This document shows, in pieces, positions 45,474-54,204 of a stretch of 64,000 nucleotides of DNA. Numbering within the stretch: position 1 is the first letter of the stretch; the number at the start of each line of letters is the position of its first letter. A model generated the notes under the pieces. It was given only the letters and a program-made list of their open reading frames with translations. It made no database searches and was not told the origin of the DNA. Made by a program: the position numbers and the translations under genes. Source of the stretch: Chlorogloeopsis fritschii PCC 6912 (GTDB lineage: Bacteria > Cyanobacteriota > Cyanobacteriia > Cyanobacteriales > Nostocaceae); contig NZ_AJLN01000116.1 of the NCBI RefSeq assembly GCF_000317285.1, positions 62,001-126,000 on the forward strand, given 5' to 3'.

Positions 45474-46061
45474 TTAAGCTGACATAACTCGCTCTACGGT
45501 TAGGGATAAATCAGGGAATATCTGAGAAATAATCAGTTGGTCGAGAGTAAACTCTGTAATTTGATATTGACTATCAACTAACGTCAAAACAGAAACTTTT
45601 TTCTGTTTTAAATCCACAATCCAATATTCAGGGACACCTAAATTTTTATATTCTTCCTGCTTAGTTTCGTAGTCCGTTTTTTTAGAGCCAGAGCTAACTA
45701 TTTCCACAACCAACAGTGGTGGAGTTTTAGTGACAGCAGCCTTAGTTTCCGAGGCTCTAATTTCAGCCCACTGTGCAGAGGTTAAAACAGTCAAATCTGG
45801 GGTACGGGAACGCTCTTTACCCGTTTGAGGATTAACACCCACATATACTCCAACATCGCGCTTGACTTTCCAGTTACCCCGCTGTTGTTGAGGAATTGCA
45901 GATGCTAAGGCTTCTGCCAATAAATCAATCACATCCGAATGTTTACCTGTCGGCAGAGGAACCATTACCAATTCACCATCAACAAGCTCGTAACGATTAT
46001 CAGTGCCATCATCGTAGGTAACATACTCCTCAAATGTTAGTTTTACTGGTGTCTTGGTCAT
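45474..46061 (-). CDS. Uma2-family (DUF820) putative endonuclease
   Basis: 195 residues from the ATG at 46061; a GTG 18 bp upstream is in frame. Domain signature of Uma2: KLTFEEYVTYDDG at the start, YELVDGELVMVP, then PDLTVLTSAQW, PPLLVVEIVSSGSKKTD and YKNLGVPEYWIVD. The D..EIV..Y pattern resembles PD-(D/E)XK nucleases. Many copies occur in cyanobacterial genomes, with unknown role. No operon partners. A second family member lies at 50591. Confidence 0.9.
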   Translation of the reverse strand: MTKTPVKLTFEEYVTYDDGTDNRYELVDGELVMVPLPTGKHSDVIDLLAEALASAIPQQQRGNWKVKRDVGVYVGVNPQTGKERSRTPDLTVLTSAQWAEIRASETKAAVTKTPPLLVVEIVSSGSKKTDYETKQEEYKNLGVPEYWIVDLKQKKVSVLTLVDSQYQITEFTLDQLIISQIFPDLSLTVERVMSA

Positions 46062-46158
46062 GATAACCTCCGGCAACACATAATCCTATGATAGGTAGTG
46101 CGATCGCAATCATTCTTGTTGACGGGAAAGCAAAACAGGGAGTTTTAAGTTTCGAGCG

Positions 46159-46341
46159 ACGCGAGTTGGAAAAGATACCGTACTAGCGCAGATTGTTCAA
46201 TTAGTGCAGCAAGCTCAAGGTTCCAAAGCTCCCATCCAGCGATTGGCAGATCAAGTCACCGGATAGTTTGTACCTGTGGTGATAGCGATCGCTTTCCTCA
46301 CTTTTATTATCTGGTTCAATTTCACAGGCAATCTCACTTAG
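46159..46341 (+). pseudogene. Relic of a P1B-type heavy-metal ATPase
   Basis: The frame [20 protein letters not shown] followed by [15 protein letters not shown]-stop-FVPVVIAIAFLTFIIWF matches the segment of copper/heavy-metal P-type ATPases between the actuator domain and the next membrane helix. A TAG stop stands where the family has Trp (46264-46266), and the frame ends after 60 codons. Neither the CPC motif nor the phosphorylation domain is present. It sits just before a MerR-type promoter, a methyltransferase and a merR gene, a context typical for metal resistance. Confidence 0.75.
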
Positions 46342-46408
46342 GCGCTGAATTACGACTGTTAGTGTACTCATCAGTAGCCAATAATTAAAAATATGATCCT
46401 GATTCTTC

Positions 46409-46440
46409 TTGACTCTCCAGTTAGCTAGAGAGTTTAAGAT
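46409..46440 (+). promoter_or_regulatory. MerR-type promoter with dyad in a 20-bp spacer
   Basis: -35 TTGACT at 46409-46414 and -10 TAAGAT at 46435-46440, spacer 20 bp. The spacer holds the dyad ACTCTCCAG/CTAGAGAGT (46412-46433; one mismatch). Over-long spacers with a centred dyad are the hallmark of MerR-activated promoters. It should drive the methyltransferase-merR operon that starts at 46489. Confidence 0.8.
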
Positions 46441-46488
46441 GATAATTAGGTAGGCAAGTTAATAATTTGTACATTGATAGGAGGAAAC

Positions 46489-47106
46489 ATGGGATTTTAC
46501 TCACAAAGAATCCTTCCCTATCTTATTGATTGGTCATTATCAGATTCTAGCCTCGCTAAATATCGTCAAGAGGTTTTAGCGGGAGTGACAGGAGAAGTTC
46601 TGGAAATTGGTTTTGGAACGGGATTAAATCTTTCCTACTATCCGGAAGATATTCATAAGATTATCACAGTCGATGACAACCCAGGAGTTCAAAGGCTAGC
46701 TCAAAAGCGGATTCAAACATCCTCAATTACTGTAGACCATAGAGTGTTAAATGGTGAAAACCTGCCAATGGCAGATAATACATTTGATAGCGTGGTGAGT
46801 ACTTGGACGCTATGTAGTATTGAGAATGTTGAACAAGCTCTCAGAGAGATTTACCGCGTTCTGAAACCAGGAGGAAAATTCTTTTTTGTGGAACATGGGC
46901 TAAGTAATGAGCCTGAGATTCAAGTTTGGCAAAATCGGTTAACCCCATTGCAAAAAAGAATTGCGGGTGGTTGTCACTTTAATCGTAATATTCGACAACT
47001 TGTAGAGAGCCAATTTGATATTGTTAGCCTAGAAGAGTTTTACGCTGAAAAAACTCCAAAAATTATGGGGTATTTCTATAAAGGTGTTGCAACCAAGATT
47101 AACTAA
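46489..47106 (+). CDS. Class I SAM-dependent methyltransferase
   Basis: 205 residues from the ATG at 46489, 5 bp after the strong Shine-Dalgarno AGGAGG. Motif I VLEIGFGTGLNL, motif II ITVDDNPGV, motif III-like DSVVSTWTLCSIENVE and YRVLKPGGKFFFVEHG. It resembles UbiE/METTL7-like small-molecule methyltransferases; no arsenic-binding Cys set as in ArsM. It precedes a merR gene by 39 bp and lies behind a MerR-type promoter, so it is probably metal-inducible. The substrate is unknown. Confidence 0.85.
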   Translation: MGFYSQRILPYLIDWSLSDSSLAKYRQEVLAGVTGEVLEIGFGTGLNLSYYPEDIHKIITVDDNPGVQRLAQKRIQTSSITVDHRVLNGENLPMADNTFDSVVSTWTLCSIENVEQALREIYRVLKPGGKFFFVEHGLSNEPEIQVWQNRLTPLQKRIAGGCHFNRNIRQLVESQFDIVSLEEFYAEKTPKIMGYFYKGVATKIN

Positions 47107-47145
47107 CTCACTATGTTTTTTGGTTGAATAATATAGGAGCTAAAT

Positions 47146-47559
47146 ATGTTAGTACAAGATGAACAAAAACTGATTGGTTTAGTTGCCAAAGAAAGTGGCG
47201 TACCAATTAAAACGATTCGTTACTATGAAGAGCTAGGTTTACTCAAAGCCTCAGGGAGAACTGAGGGTGGATTTAGATTATTTCACTCTGATGTTTTGGC
47301 TCGCTTGAACTTTATCAAACGTGCTCAAAGTTTGGGATTAAGCTTATCAGAAATTAAGGAATTTTTGAATGTTCACGATGAGGGCGAATTACCCTGTGAC
47401 CATATAAAAATTAAACTGCAAGAAAAGCTAGTAGATATTGATAGACAAATTCAGCAGTTACTCATCCTAAAACAAGAGTTGGAAGGACTACTCTCAGGTT
47501 GGGAAAGTATTCCTGAAAATCCTGAGCAAACCATTTGCCCTATTATCGAAAGAGCTTAA
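47146..47559 (+). CDS. MerR-family metal-responsive regulator
   Basis: 137 residues. Winged helix-turn-helix at the N-terminus (LVAKESGVPIKTIRYYEELG, then GGFRLFHSDV), a long dimerisation helix (about 82-115) and metal-ligand candidates Cys in LPCDHIK (about residue 84) and Cys in TICPIIE near the end. The pattern is that of ZntR/CadR/PbrR-type regulators of Zn, Cd or Pb. It is the second gene after the methyltransferase. The dyad promoter at 46409-46440 fits as its target. Which metal is sensed cannot be told. Confidence 0.92.
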   Translation: MLVQDEQKLIGLVAKESGVPIKTIRYYEELGLLKASGRTEGGFRLFHSDVLARLNFIKRAQSLGLSLSEIKEFLNVHDEGELPCDHIKIKLQEKLVDIDRQIQQLLILKQELEGLLSGWESIPENPEQTICPIIERA

Positions 47560-47602
47560 ATAATTCTTCATCAAGAGATTTTAAAAGAATATTACGTCAG
47601 CT

Positions 47603-47812
47603 TTGTTTAAGAAGTTGGGTTTGGAGGCGATACTGATACTACATGCAGCAATTGTAGGCGGAATCATCGGTTCTGCCGTGGGCAAATTAGGTATACCTCA
47701 AAATTGGCTGAATAACTTATGCGAATATCCCAGAACCGTCAAATGGATAGAGTCTTTGGGTGAAGTGTGTGTTTCGCGTTATGAAACTTTGCGAACAACC
47801 TTAGCTGAGTAA
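47603..47812 (+). CDS. Small single-helix membrane protein, unknown
   Basis: 69 residues, starting with TTG if real; no ATG or Shine-Dalgarno is visible. One hydrophobic helix (LEAILILHAAIVGGIIGSAV, residues 7-26) and a soluble C-terminus with two Cys (NLCEYP, EVCVSRYE). The frame has residue composition of a real membrane protein and follows merR by 43 bp on the same strand, but it may equally be the tail of a lost transporter gene. I do not recognise the family. Confidence 0.4.
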   Translation: MFKKLGLEAILILHAAIVGGIIGSAVGKLGIPQNWLNNLCEYPRTVKWIESLGEVCVSRYETLRTTLAE

Positions 47813-47966
47813 GTAATTATCCGCTACCACCTCCTACTTCTTTGTGCTACAAATAGTAACAAGTAGTAATACATTTGCCAAGCTATAGTTTGGGTTCCTT
47901 ATGCCCAACTGGTGCGCCAACCTCTGGATTGAGCGTATCCCGCACAGCAATGCGTCACTACCCATC

Positions 47967-48036
47967 GTTTGATTAGCTCAGTGGCAGAGCATCCGAAGTC
48001 ATCGGCTGGACGTAGGTTCAATTCCTACATCAAACT
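47967..48036 (+). tRNA. Degenerate tRNA, anticodon probably GTC (Asp), array member 1
   Basis: Cloverleaf with acceptor GTTTGAT/ATCAAAC (perfect), D arm GCTCAGTGGCAGAGC, T arm GTAGGTTCAATTCCTAC. The anticodon arm is weak: ATCCG ... CGGCT with loop AAGTCAT gives GTC, but position 33 is A instead of T and one stem pair is mismatched. It is one of three tRNAs in 250 bp, and is probably not the housekeeping gene. Confidence 0.65.
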
Positions 48037-48040
48037 CCCC

Positions 48041-48113
48041 GAAAGTTAGCTCACTGGTAGAGCGATCGACTCATAATCGATTGGTTGTAGGTTCGATTCC
48101 TATACTTTCTCCA
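48041..48113 (+). tRNA. tRNA with CAT anticodon, array member 2
   Basis: 73 nt including an encoded CCA. Acceptor GAAAGT/ACTTTC, D arm GCTCACTGGTAGAGC, anticodon stem ATCGA/TCGAT with loop CTCATAA (anticodon CAT), T arm GTAGGTTCGATTCCTAT. It starts 5 bp after array member 1. Met versus Ile (lysidine) cannot be told from the anticodon. Confidence 0.8.
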
Positions 48114-48139
48114 ACCCTGTCCGGGTTAAAAGACAAATT

Positions 48140-48215
48140 TGCGGAATAGAGCAGTTGGGTAGCTCGTTGGGTGTATACCCAAAGGTCAGTGGTTCAAATC
48201 CATTTTCTGCCACCA
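48140..48215 (+). tRNA. Degenerate tRNA, anticodon unclear, array member 3
   Basis: About 76 nt with encoded CCA. Acceptor TGCGGAA against TTCTGCC (first pair mismatched), D arm GAGCAGTTGGGTAGCTC, T arm AGTGGTTCAAATCCATT. The anticodon arm TTGGG/CCCAA leaves a six-base loop TGTATA, or a seven-base loop with a broken stem; GTA or TAT are possible. One base of the loop seems to be lost. Confidence 0.6.
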
Positions 48216-48792
48216 AAAACCCTGTCAAAAGACACTACCCTGTCAAGGGTAGCCAATTCAAATTTAATTAAAACTCTGCGATGTAGGTGCTTACTACTGA
48301 ACATCACCTAGTGATGTCGGTAGTAACAGTAAAGGAGCTAGTGTAATTGTTTTCTCCCTAACTTGAGTATGTCCCTTCGTTTTCTAAATCCAATTTTCTG
48401 GATTTGGCAAACTGAACGGCGTATTTGAGCGCTGTTTTCTTTTTCTAGATTGCCCTTGGGTTAATTGAGGGAAAGTAGCAACAATCCTAATCCAGTTTTG
48501 GAGATGCAATTGCCCGCAACTGAACTGCAAACACCTGCATTTGCAGAGTTTAAAAATATAATGTAGTATATGTATTACATAAATTAATTCCTTCTCAGGA
48601 CTTACGCAAAATACCTCTCTAACTCTTATTCCTCCGTGCCCTCCATGCCTGGAGTGGTTTTATTCTTCCGTGACTGGTGCGTAAGTTCTACTTCTCTGAC
48701 TTTGGCAGGAAAGGCAACGCCGGAGTCTCTTATACACGATGCCCAGCCCTTTCCAAAAACACAGGGACAAATTCTTCACGCCAAATATATAA
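48216..48792. other. Region after the tRNA array
   Basis: About 580 bp without a credible gene. It starts with CCTGTCAAAAGACACTACCC and TGTCAAGGGTAGCC, spacer-like sequences also seen in part between tRNA 2 and 3 (CCTGTCCGGGTTAAAAGACA). The rest is of mixed composition with short repeats near 48600-48700 (CCCTCCATGCCTGGAG). Confidence 0.5.
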
Positions 48793-50379
48793 ATGTCTTT
48801 ATCAAACCTTCTGCGTCGCCTACAACTGCCTAAGTTATCTATGCAAATTTCTATGTGGAAAACCTTCTATATCAAACCTAACGAAATTGGTATTTTATAT
48901 CACCGTAGTGATTTTAAAAAAATTTTGCAACCTGGGACTTACACTTATTTTGGTCGCTATTGGCAAGTAAAAACCTACGATCTCAACCAACCGGAAGCCA
49001 AAATTGAGAACTTGGAACTGTTGCTGCGAAATCACAGTTCGGAGTTACAGCAATATCTCTTAGTAGTAAGGACTGCATTTAATCAAGCCGCTTTAGTGCG
49101 CTTCGGACAAAATTGGATCAGTATTGCACCAAATCAATTGCGAGCTTTTTGGCGTGGTTTTATTGAGGTAGAATCTCATCTTTTCAATTTGAATGAAAGC
49201 TTGGAATTACCTGCGGAGTTTGTACAGCAACTACGTGGAATTGCCTTGAGTGGAATCAAGAAGTTTCAAATCTCGGAGTATGAAATTGGTTTGCTGTACG
49301 TGCAGAATAACTTTGTACGACCATTAGAACCAGGCGAGTATGCTTTTTGGGTTGTTGATAGAGAGGTTTCAGTCCGTACTCTCAGCCGGATTGTACCCAA
49401 TCCAGACTTTCCTTTGGAGGATGTGCTAATTGAGCGGCACCCTGAGTTTGTCGCGGCTTACTGTGAAATAGTTCAATTACAGAATCAACAAGTAGCGATC
49501 GCCCGCTATCAAAGTAAAGCGATCGCCATTCTACCGCCATGCAGTCGCAAGCTATTTTGGCAAGGTGTGGAAGTAGAGGTGATTGACATTAGCACTGATG
49601 CTAAGTTGCCCTCTCGCTTAATTGCTGAGTTAGTTACGGGTTTGCCAGAGGCTCTTGCTTTGAGCCGCTATTGTTTGCATATTTGCGAAGTACCCACGCA
49701 GCACGTTGGATTGCTGTACGTTAATCAAGAGTTTCAAACTCAACTCCAGCCAGGAAAGCACGCGTGGTGGGTGTTTGGGCGTTCTTTACAAACCGAAGTA
49801 TTTGACCTTCGCCAGCAAACTATGGAAGTATCTGGTCAAGATATTCTTTCTAAAGATAAAGTGCCTTTGCGCTTAAACTTAACTGCTGGCTTCCGCATTC
49901 TCGATCCACTCACAGCCAAAAACAGTTTATCGGATATTACTAACTACTTATACAAAGAACTACAATTTGCTCTACGTGGTGCGGTAGGTGAAAGAACTTT
50001 AGACGCGTTGTTGGAGGATAAAGGCGCGATTGATAGGAGTATTTTTGATTACATTCGCCAGAAAACAACAGACTATGGAATTGAAGTAGATTCGGTTGGG
50101 GTTAAAGATATTATTCTCCCTGGTGAGATTAGGACAATTTTGAGCAAGGTAGTAGAAGCCGAAAAAGCAGCTCAAGCAAACGTAGTTCGTCGCCGTGAAG
50201 AAACGGCTGCTACTCGCAGTATGTTGAATACAGCTAAAGTGATGGAGGATAACCCTGTTGCTTTGCGTTTAAAGGAATTGGAAGTACTGGAGCGAATTGC
50301 AGAGAAGATTGAAAAAATTCAAGTAAATGGGAGCTTGGATAGCATTTTGACGGAATTGATTCGGATTAATCGGCAATAA
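48793..50379 (+). CDS. SPFH/Band 7 protein with three N-terminal repeat modules
   Basis: 528 residues. Residues about 22-300 contain repeats with the motif x(I/V)G(I/L)LYxxxxFxxxLxPGxY: EIGILYHRSDFKKILQPGTY, EIGLLYVQNNFVRPLEPGEY, and HVGLLYVNQEFQTQLQPGKH. Between them two copies of a second motif are visible (AALVRFGQNW and VAIARYQSKA, each followed by a FW segment). The SPFH domain runs from about 345 to 480, with QDILSKDKVPLRLNLTAGFR and a C-terminal helix EAEKAAQANVVRRREETAA. SPFH proteins form ring- or cage-like assemblies on membranes. No TM helix is visible. The function is unknown; no operon. Confidence 0.85.
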   Translation: MSLSNLLRRLQLPKLSMQISMWKTFYIKPNEIGILYHRSDFKKILQPGTYTYFGRYWQVKTYDLNQPEAKIENLELLLRNHSSELQQYLLVVRTAFNQAALVRFGQNWISIAPNQLRAFWRGFIEVESHLFNLNESLELPAEFVQQLRGIALSGIKKFQISEYEIGLLYVQNNFVRPLEPGEYAFWVVDREVSVRTLSRIVPNPDFPLEDVLIERHPEFVAAYCEIVQLQNQQVAIARYQSKAIAILPPCSRKLFWQGVEVEVIDISTDAKLPSRLIAELVTGLPEALALSRYCLHICEVPTQHVGLLYVNQEFQTQLQPGKHAWWVFGRSLQTEVFDLRQQTMEVSGQDILSKDKVPLRLNLTAGFRILDPLTAKNSLSDITNYLYKELQFALRGAVGERTLDALLEDKGAIDRSIFDYIRQKTTDYGIEVDSVGVKDIILPGEIRTILSKVVEAEKAAQANVVRRREETAATRSMLNTAKVMEDNPVALRLKELEVLERIAEKIEKIQVNGSLDSILTELIRINRQ

Positions 50380-50398
50380 AAGGAACTGTGCCTTTCTC

Positions 50399-50500
50399 AA
50401 CAAGAGCCAGAGGCTCTTGTTCTCGTTACCAGGTTGAACCTGGTAACGAGGGTGGTGGGCTGCCGCTTTCAGGCTGTTGCATAGGCGTGCAAGATATCAG
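50399..50500. repeat. CTCGTTACCAGG-type repeat, copy 3
   Basis: Begins with the palindrome AACAAGAGCCAGAGGCTCTTGTT, then CTCGTTACCAGGTTGAACCT and its closing arm to 50450, and ends with GCCGCTTTCAGGCTGTTGC and GTGCAAGATATC. Shares core and right end with the copies at 870-952 and 7324-7417. Confidence 0.75.
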
Positions 50501-50590
50501 ATTAGGAGGTGAAGATTACCACTGTGAGCTTAGAAACGTGAAAATAGAATCATCCCCTACAAACATCTCTACGGCAAATCAATTACAGCC

Positions 50591-51190
50591 ATGACGAGCA
50601 ATCTTGTACAGCAACTAGGCAGTCTAAGTACCGGAGAACAACGCCTCATACTTAATAATGTTAGTTGGGAACAATACGAAACCTTGCGAGCAACCTTAGA
50701 TGATATCCCAGGGTTGCGGATGACTTATCTTGAGGGAACCCTGGAAATTATGAGTCCATCGCCGGAACATGAGGTAAACAAAAAAGCGATCGCGCGTTTA
50801 ATCGAAATCTACGCATTGGAAAAAGATATTGATTTAACTGGTTACGGTTCTACCACCTTTCGCAAACAAGCCAAAGCCAGGGGACTAGAACCGGATGAAT
50901 GTTATTGTTTTGGCGAACTCAAAGAAGTTCCTGATATTGCGATCGAAGTTGTTCTCTCTAGTGGTGGTATTCATAAATTATCTGTCTACCAGGGTTTAGA
51001 AGTACCAGAAGTTTGGTTTTGGCAGAACCATCAGTTTTCTGTTTATAGGTTGCGTCAGGAAGGGTATGAACTTATTCCTCGCAGTGAATTTTTACCAGAA
51101 TTAGATTTATCTATTTTGGCAAAGTATGTCAAATTTCCTAGTCAAACCCAGGCAGTAAAAGCCTACCGAGATACTTTCCGGCAAAGTTAA
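50591..51190 (+). CDS. Uma2-family (DUF820) putative endonuclease
   Basis: 199 residues. Family signs: WEQYETLRATLDDIPGLRMT, YLEGTLEIMSPSPEHE, DECYCFGE and PDIAIEVVLSSGGIHKL, ending with a VPEVWFW segment. Different subgroup from the protein at 45474. Function unknown; PD-(D/E)XK-like fold is inferred from the family. It ends 1 bp from the convergent dnaE stop. Confidence 0.9.
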   Translation: MTSNLVQQLGSLSTGEQRLILNNVSWEQYETLRATLDDIPGLRMTYLEGTLEIMSPSPEHEVNKKAIARLIEIYALEKDIDLTGYGSTTFRKQAKARGLEPDECYCFGELKEVPDIAIEVVLSSGGIHKLSVYQGLEVPEVWFWQNHQFSVYRLRQEGYELIPRSEFLPELDLSILAKYVKFPSQTQAVKAYRDTFRQS

Positions 51191-51191
51191 G

Positions 51192-53825
51192 TTATTCTGG
51201 CAATCCCTTTACTTGCATTAATTCCAACTTCCGTGCAAATATTTCATCAATCGGCAACATTTGCCCATCAATTGTCATAAATTTGTGGTCTTTAGTGGCT
51301 CGAATAATCGAACCATCTTCTAAGGAATATTCAAATAGCTCTTGCTCGCCGCGATTATGCCACTGAGCTATAGGTTGCGTGTATATATAACCATTACTAT
51401 CAACGGTGTAAACTGTACACTCAATACCTTTTTCTACAATCTCTCCAATAGGTAAAAAACCATATTCTACCGTCAAAATTGCTGTATCGTAGCTCAAGCA
51501 ATATTCGGCAAACTTGAGCATTTGCTCGAATAAATCCTCAGCAATTTGTTGTTTAACACCATTTTTTGCTGCACCATCAATAAATTTTTCTCGCTGTTTT
51601 TGCATCTCCGAAACTTTCTTTTTCCCCATTGCCCGGCGCAACAAATCAGCTTGTCCTAAAGAATATCCAGCCATATCTTGAGCAATTTTCATAATTTGCT
51701 CTTGATAGACCATAATTCCATAAGTTTCATCTAGTATTGGTTCTAAAACAGTGTGTTCGTAATCAATATTTTCCCGCCCGTGCTTGCGGTTAATAAATTT
51801 AGGAATTAATCCAGCATCTAAAGGGCCAGGTCGATAAAGCGCTAAAATTGAAGAAATATCTTCTAGATTAGAAGGTTTTAAATCACGAACTATCTGGCGC
51901 ATTCCAGAAGATTCTAACTGAAATACACCTTCTAATTCACCTGCTTCTAACAGTTCATAAGTCTTTCTCACATCATGAGGAAGTTTGGCACTTTCCCCAC
52001 CTTTAGCTAATATTTTTTGAGCTTTTCTTTCTTGAGCGGTAATTACATAGGGGTCAATTTTAAATCCATGATTTTCTTCAATTAATTCAATAGTCTTCTG
52101 GATCATTGTCAAGTTCTTTAAACCCAGAAAATCCATCTTTAACAAACCCAGTAATTCTAAGTCTTCCATAAAATACTGGGTAATTACAGAACCATCGTTA
52201 TTTCTTTGTAACGGCACAATTTGATCCAACGGTTCAGCAGAAATTACCACACCTGCTGCATGGACACCAAAGGTTTTGTTAGTTCCCTCAATGCGAATTG
52301 CCATATCTAGCCAATGGCGAACTTTTGGATCGTTATCGTATTTTGCTTTAAATTCTGGTTCTGGCGTTTCATCAGAAATCATCTTTTTGAGTGGCGCTGG
52401 TTTACCCCGTGACACGGGAATCATCTTCGCCATCTTGTCTGCTTCACCGTAAGGAATATTTAATACTCTGGCGACATCTTTTAACACCGCTTTTGAAGTC
52501 ATGCGGTTAAAAGTAATAATTTGGGCAACTCTGTCTGTGCCGTATTTTTCATTCACATAATCAATGACTTGATCTCGCTTTTCAATACAGAAATCCGTAT
52601 CAATATCAGGCATGGATTTCCGTTCTGGATTAAGAAATCTCTCAAAGAGTAAGCCATGATGTACTGGATCAATATTGGTGATTCCCATTGTATAGGCAAC
52701 CAAAGAACCAGCCGCAGAACCACGACCAGGCCCCACAGGTATATCATTATCTCTAGCAAATTTGATATAATCCCACACCACTAAAAAGTATGTGGAAAAA
52801 CCCATTTGCTGAATCATTTTTAATTCGTATTCCAGTCTTTCTTTGTAAACTTGATCGATTTCGTTGCGAGATTTGCGATTCAGTTTTTCTAAAAGTCCTT
52901 GCCAAGCAATTTCTTCTACGTAAGTATCTGCTGTATGTCCTGATGGAATGGGATAATTAGGAATGCGAGGTTCACCCAGAATGTTGTAAGGTTCGACTTT
53001 ATCTGCTACTTCTAAAGTTGTGCTTACTGCTTCTTCAATAACGTCATCTGGTAAGTGATCGCGAAATAACTGCTTCATTTCTTCAGCGGATTTCAGATAT
53101 TCTGTGCCGCTGTAACGCATTCGGTTATCTTCAATAATTAATTTCCCTGTTTGAATACATAACAATGCATCATGTGCTTCTACGTCATAACAAGAAATGT
53201 AATGAGAATCATTTGTCGCGACAAATTTAATTCCTAATTCTCGTGCAATTTTGATAATTTCTACATTTACAATCCGGTCTTCTGGAGAACCATGATCTTG
53301 AATTTCTAAATAATAATCTTCACCAAATACATCTTTATACCACTGTGCTACTCTTCTAGCAATATCTGGTTTGCCAGCAAGAATTGCTTGAGGAACTTCA
53401 CCACCTAAACAAGCACTAGTAACTATTAAGCCTTCACGATATTCTTTGAGTAATTCTTTATTAATACAAGGACGGGAAAAAATACCTTTGCCTTGTACAC
53501 CTTGGAGGTGAGAAATTGATGTTAATTTTACTAAATTTTTATAACCTTTTGTATTTTTTGCTAAAACAACTTGATGATAACGCGGACGACGCTCTTGTTT
53601 GGTGATATCGCCGTTAATGACATACATTTCATTGCCGATAATTGGCTTAATATTCTTGCTGCGACAGATTTTTATGAGTTCGATCGCTCCATACATCACA
53701 CCATGATCCGTTAGGGCGATCGCTTTCATGCCCAACTCGATTGCGCGATCCACTAAATTTGGCAATTGACTCGCACCATCCAGCAGGCTGTAATCACTGT
53801 GAATGTGCAAAGGAACAAAGGACAT
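51192..53825 (-). CDS. dnaE-N: DNA polymerase III alpha subunit, N-terminal half, with split-intein N fragment
   Basis: 877 residues. Residues 1-775 are the N-extein: PHP domain ([19 protein letters not shown]), the polymerase active site PDIDTDFC near 405 and [16 protein letters not shown]. From Cys776 a 102-residue split-intein N part begins ([17 protein letters not shown], with block [11 protein letters not shown]), ending in GLPE and stop. As in other cyanobacteria the C-terminal half (intein C plus the rest of DnaE) must be encoded elsewhere; the two products join by protein trans-splicing to form the replicative polymerase. The C half is not in this window. Confidence 0.96.
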   Translation of the reverse strand: MSFVPLHIHSDYSLLDGASQLPNLVDRAIELGMKAIALTDHGVMYGAIELIKICRSKNIKPIIGNEMYVINGDITKQERRPRYHQVVLAKNTKGYKNLVKLTSISHLQGVQGKGIFSRPCINKELLKEYREGLIVTSACLGGEVPQAILAGKPDIARRVAQWYKDVFGEDYYLEIQDHGSPEDRIVNVEIIKIARELGIKFVATNDSHYISCYDVEAHDALLCIQTGKLIIEDNRMRYSGTEYLKSAEEMKQLFRDHLPDDVIEEAVSTTLEVADKVEPYNILGEPRIPNYPIPSGHTADTYVEEIAWQGLLEKLNRKSRNEIDQVYKERLEYELKMIQQMGFSTYFLVVWDYIKFARDNDIPVGPGRGSAAGSLVAYTMGITNIDPVHHGLLFERFLNPERKSMPDIDTDFCIEKRDQVIDYVNEKYGTDRVAQIITFNRMTSKAVLKDVARVLNIPYGEADKMAKMIPVSRGKPAPLKKMISDETPEPEFKAKYDNDPKVRHWLDMAIRIEGTNKTFGVHAAGVVISAEPLDQIVPLQRNNDGSVITQYFMEDLELLGLLKMDFLGLKNLTMIQKTIELIEENHGFKIDPYVITAQERKAQKILAKGGESAKLPHDVRKTYELLEAGELEGVFQLESSGMRQIVRDLKPSNLEDISSILALYRPGPLDAGLIPKFINRKHGRENIDYEHTVLEPILDETYGIMVYQEQIMKIAQDMAGYSLGQADLLRRAMGKKKVSEMQKQREKFIDGAAKNGVKQQIAEDLFEQMLKFAEYCLSYDTAILTVEYGFLPIGEIVEKGIECTVYTVDSNGYIYTQPIAQWHNRGEQELFEYSLEDGSIIRATKDHKFMTIDGQMLPIDEIFARKLELMQVKGLPE
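51195..51500 (-). other. DnaE split intein, N-terminal part
   Basis: Codes for 102 residues with Cys1 as splice nucleophile, following the extein sequence LKFAEY. Block A is [19 protein letters not shown]; block B is [14 protein letters not shown] with the conserved Thr-x-x-His variant TKDH. Length and sequence match the Npu/Ssp DnaE class known for fast trans-splicing. The codon for Cys1 is at 51498-51500. Confidence 0.96.
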
Positions 53826-54119
53826 ACGTTTTCCCTACGATGAGCGAACAACACAAGTGTTTTCCATTAAACTACAGCTGTGCAGCCTCTATGTATGCTA
53901 GCAAGCAAATTCTACTCATTGTAGATAAGCGATCGCACTTTTTCTCAAGGTGCAAACCACCTCGCATCACTGCCAGGCAGTAATTTGAGGTGGCTATTCA
54001 TGAAGTGTTGATTATAGAGTGAACAAAAAACAGGCTATAATCGCCGTTTAGGAATATAAATTTACATCTGCATTCTATCTAGTAGTTAATGTCATTAATT
54101 TTGATGGTTATATAAGTTC

Positions 54120-54170
54120 GTAGTAAGGACTTTAGTCCTTGATGAGTGCAGCACTCTTTGTGCTTACTAC
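54120..54170. repeat. GTAGTAAG-type inverted-repeat element
   Basis: GTAGTAAGGACTTTAGTCCTT at the left, GCAGCACTCTTTGTGCTTACT then AC at the right. The ends GTAGTAAG and CTTACTAC are inverted repeats, with inner palindromes AAGGACTTTAGTCCTT and GAGTGCAGCACTC. Same type as the short GTAGTAGCGC palindrome at 40351-40374. The rest of 53826-54204 holds nothing else notable. Confidence 0.7.
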
Positions 54171-54204
54171 AAACCTATCAAAACTTTTGCAACAGACCAC
54201 TGGT

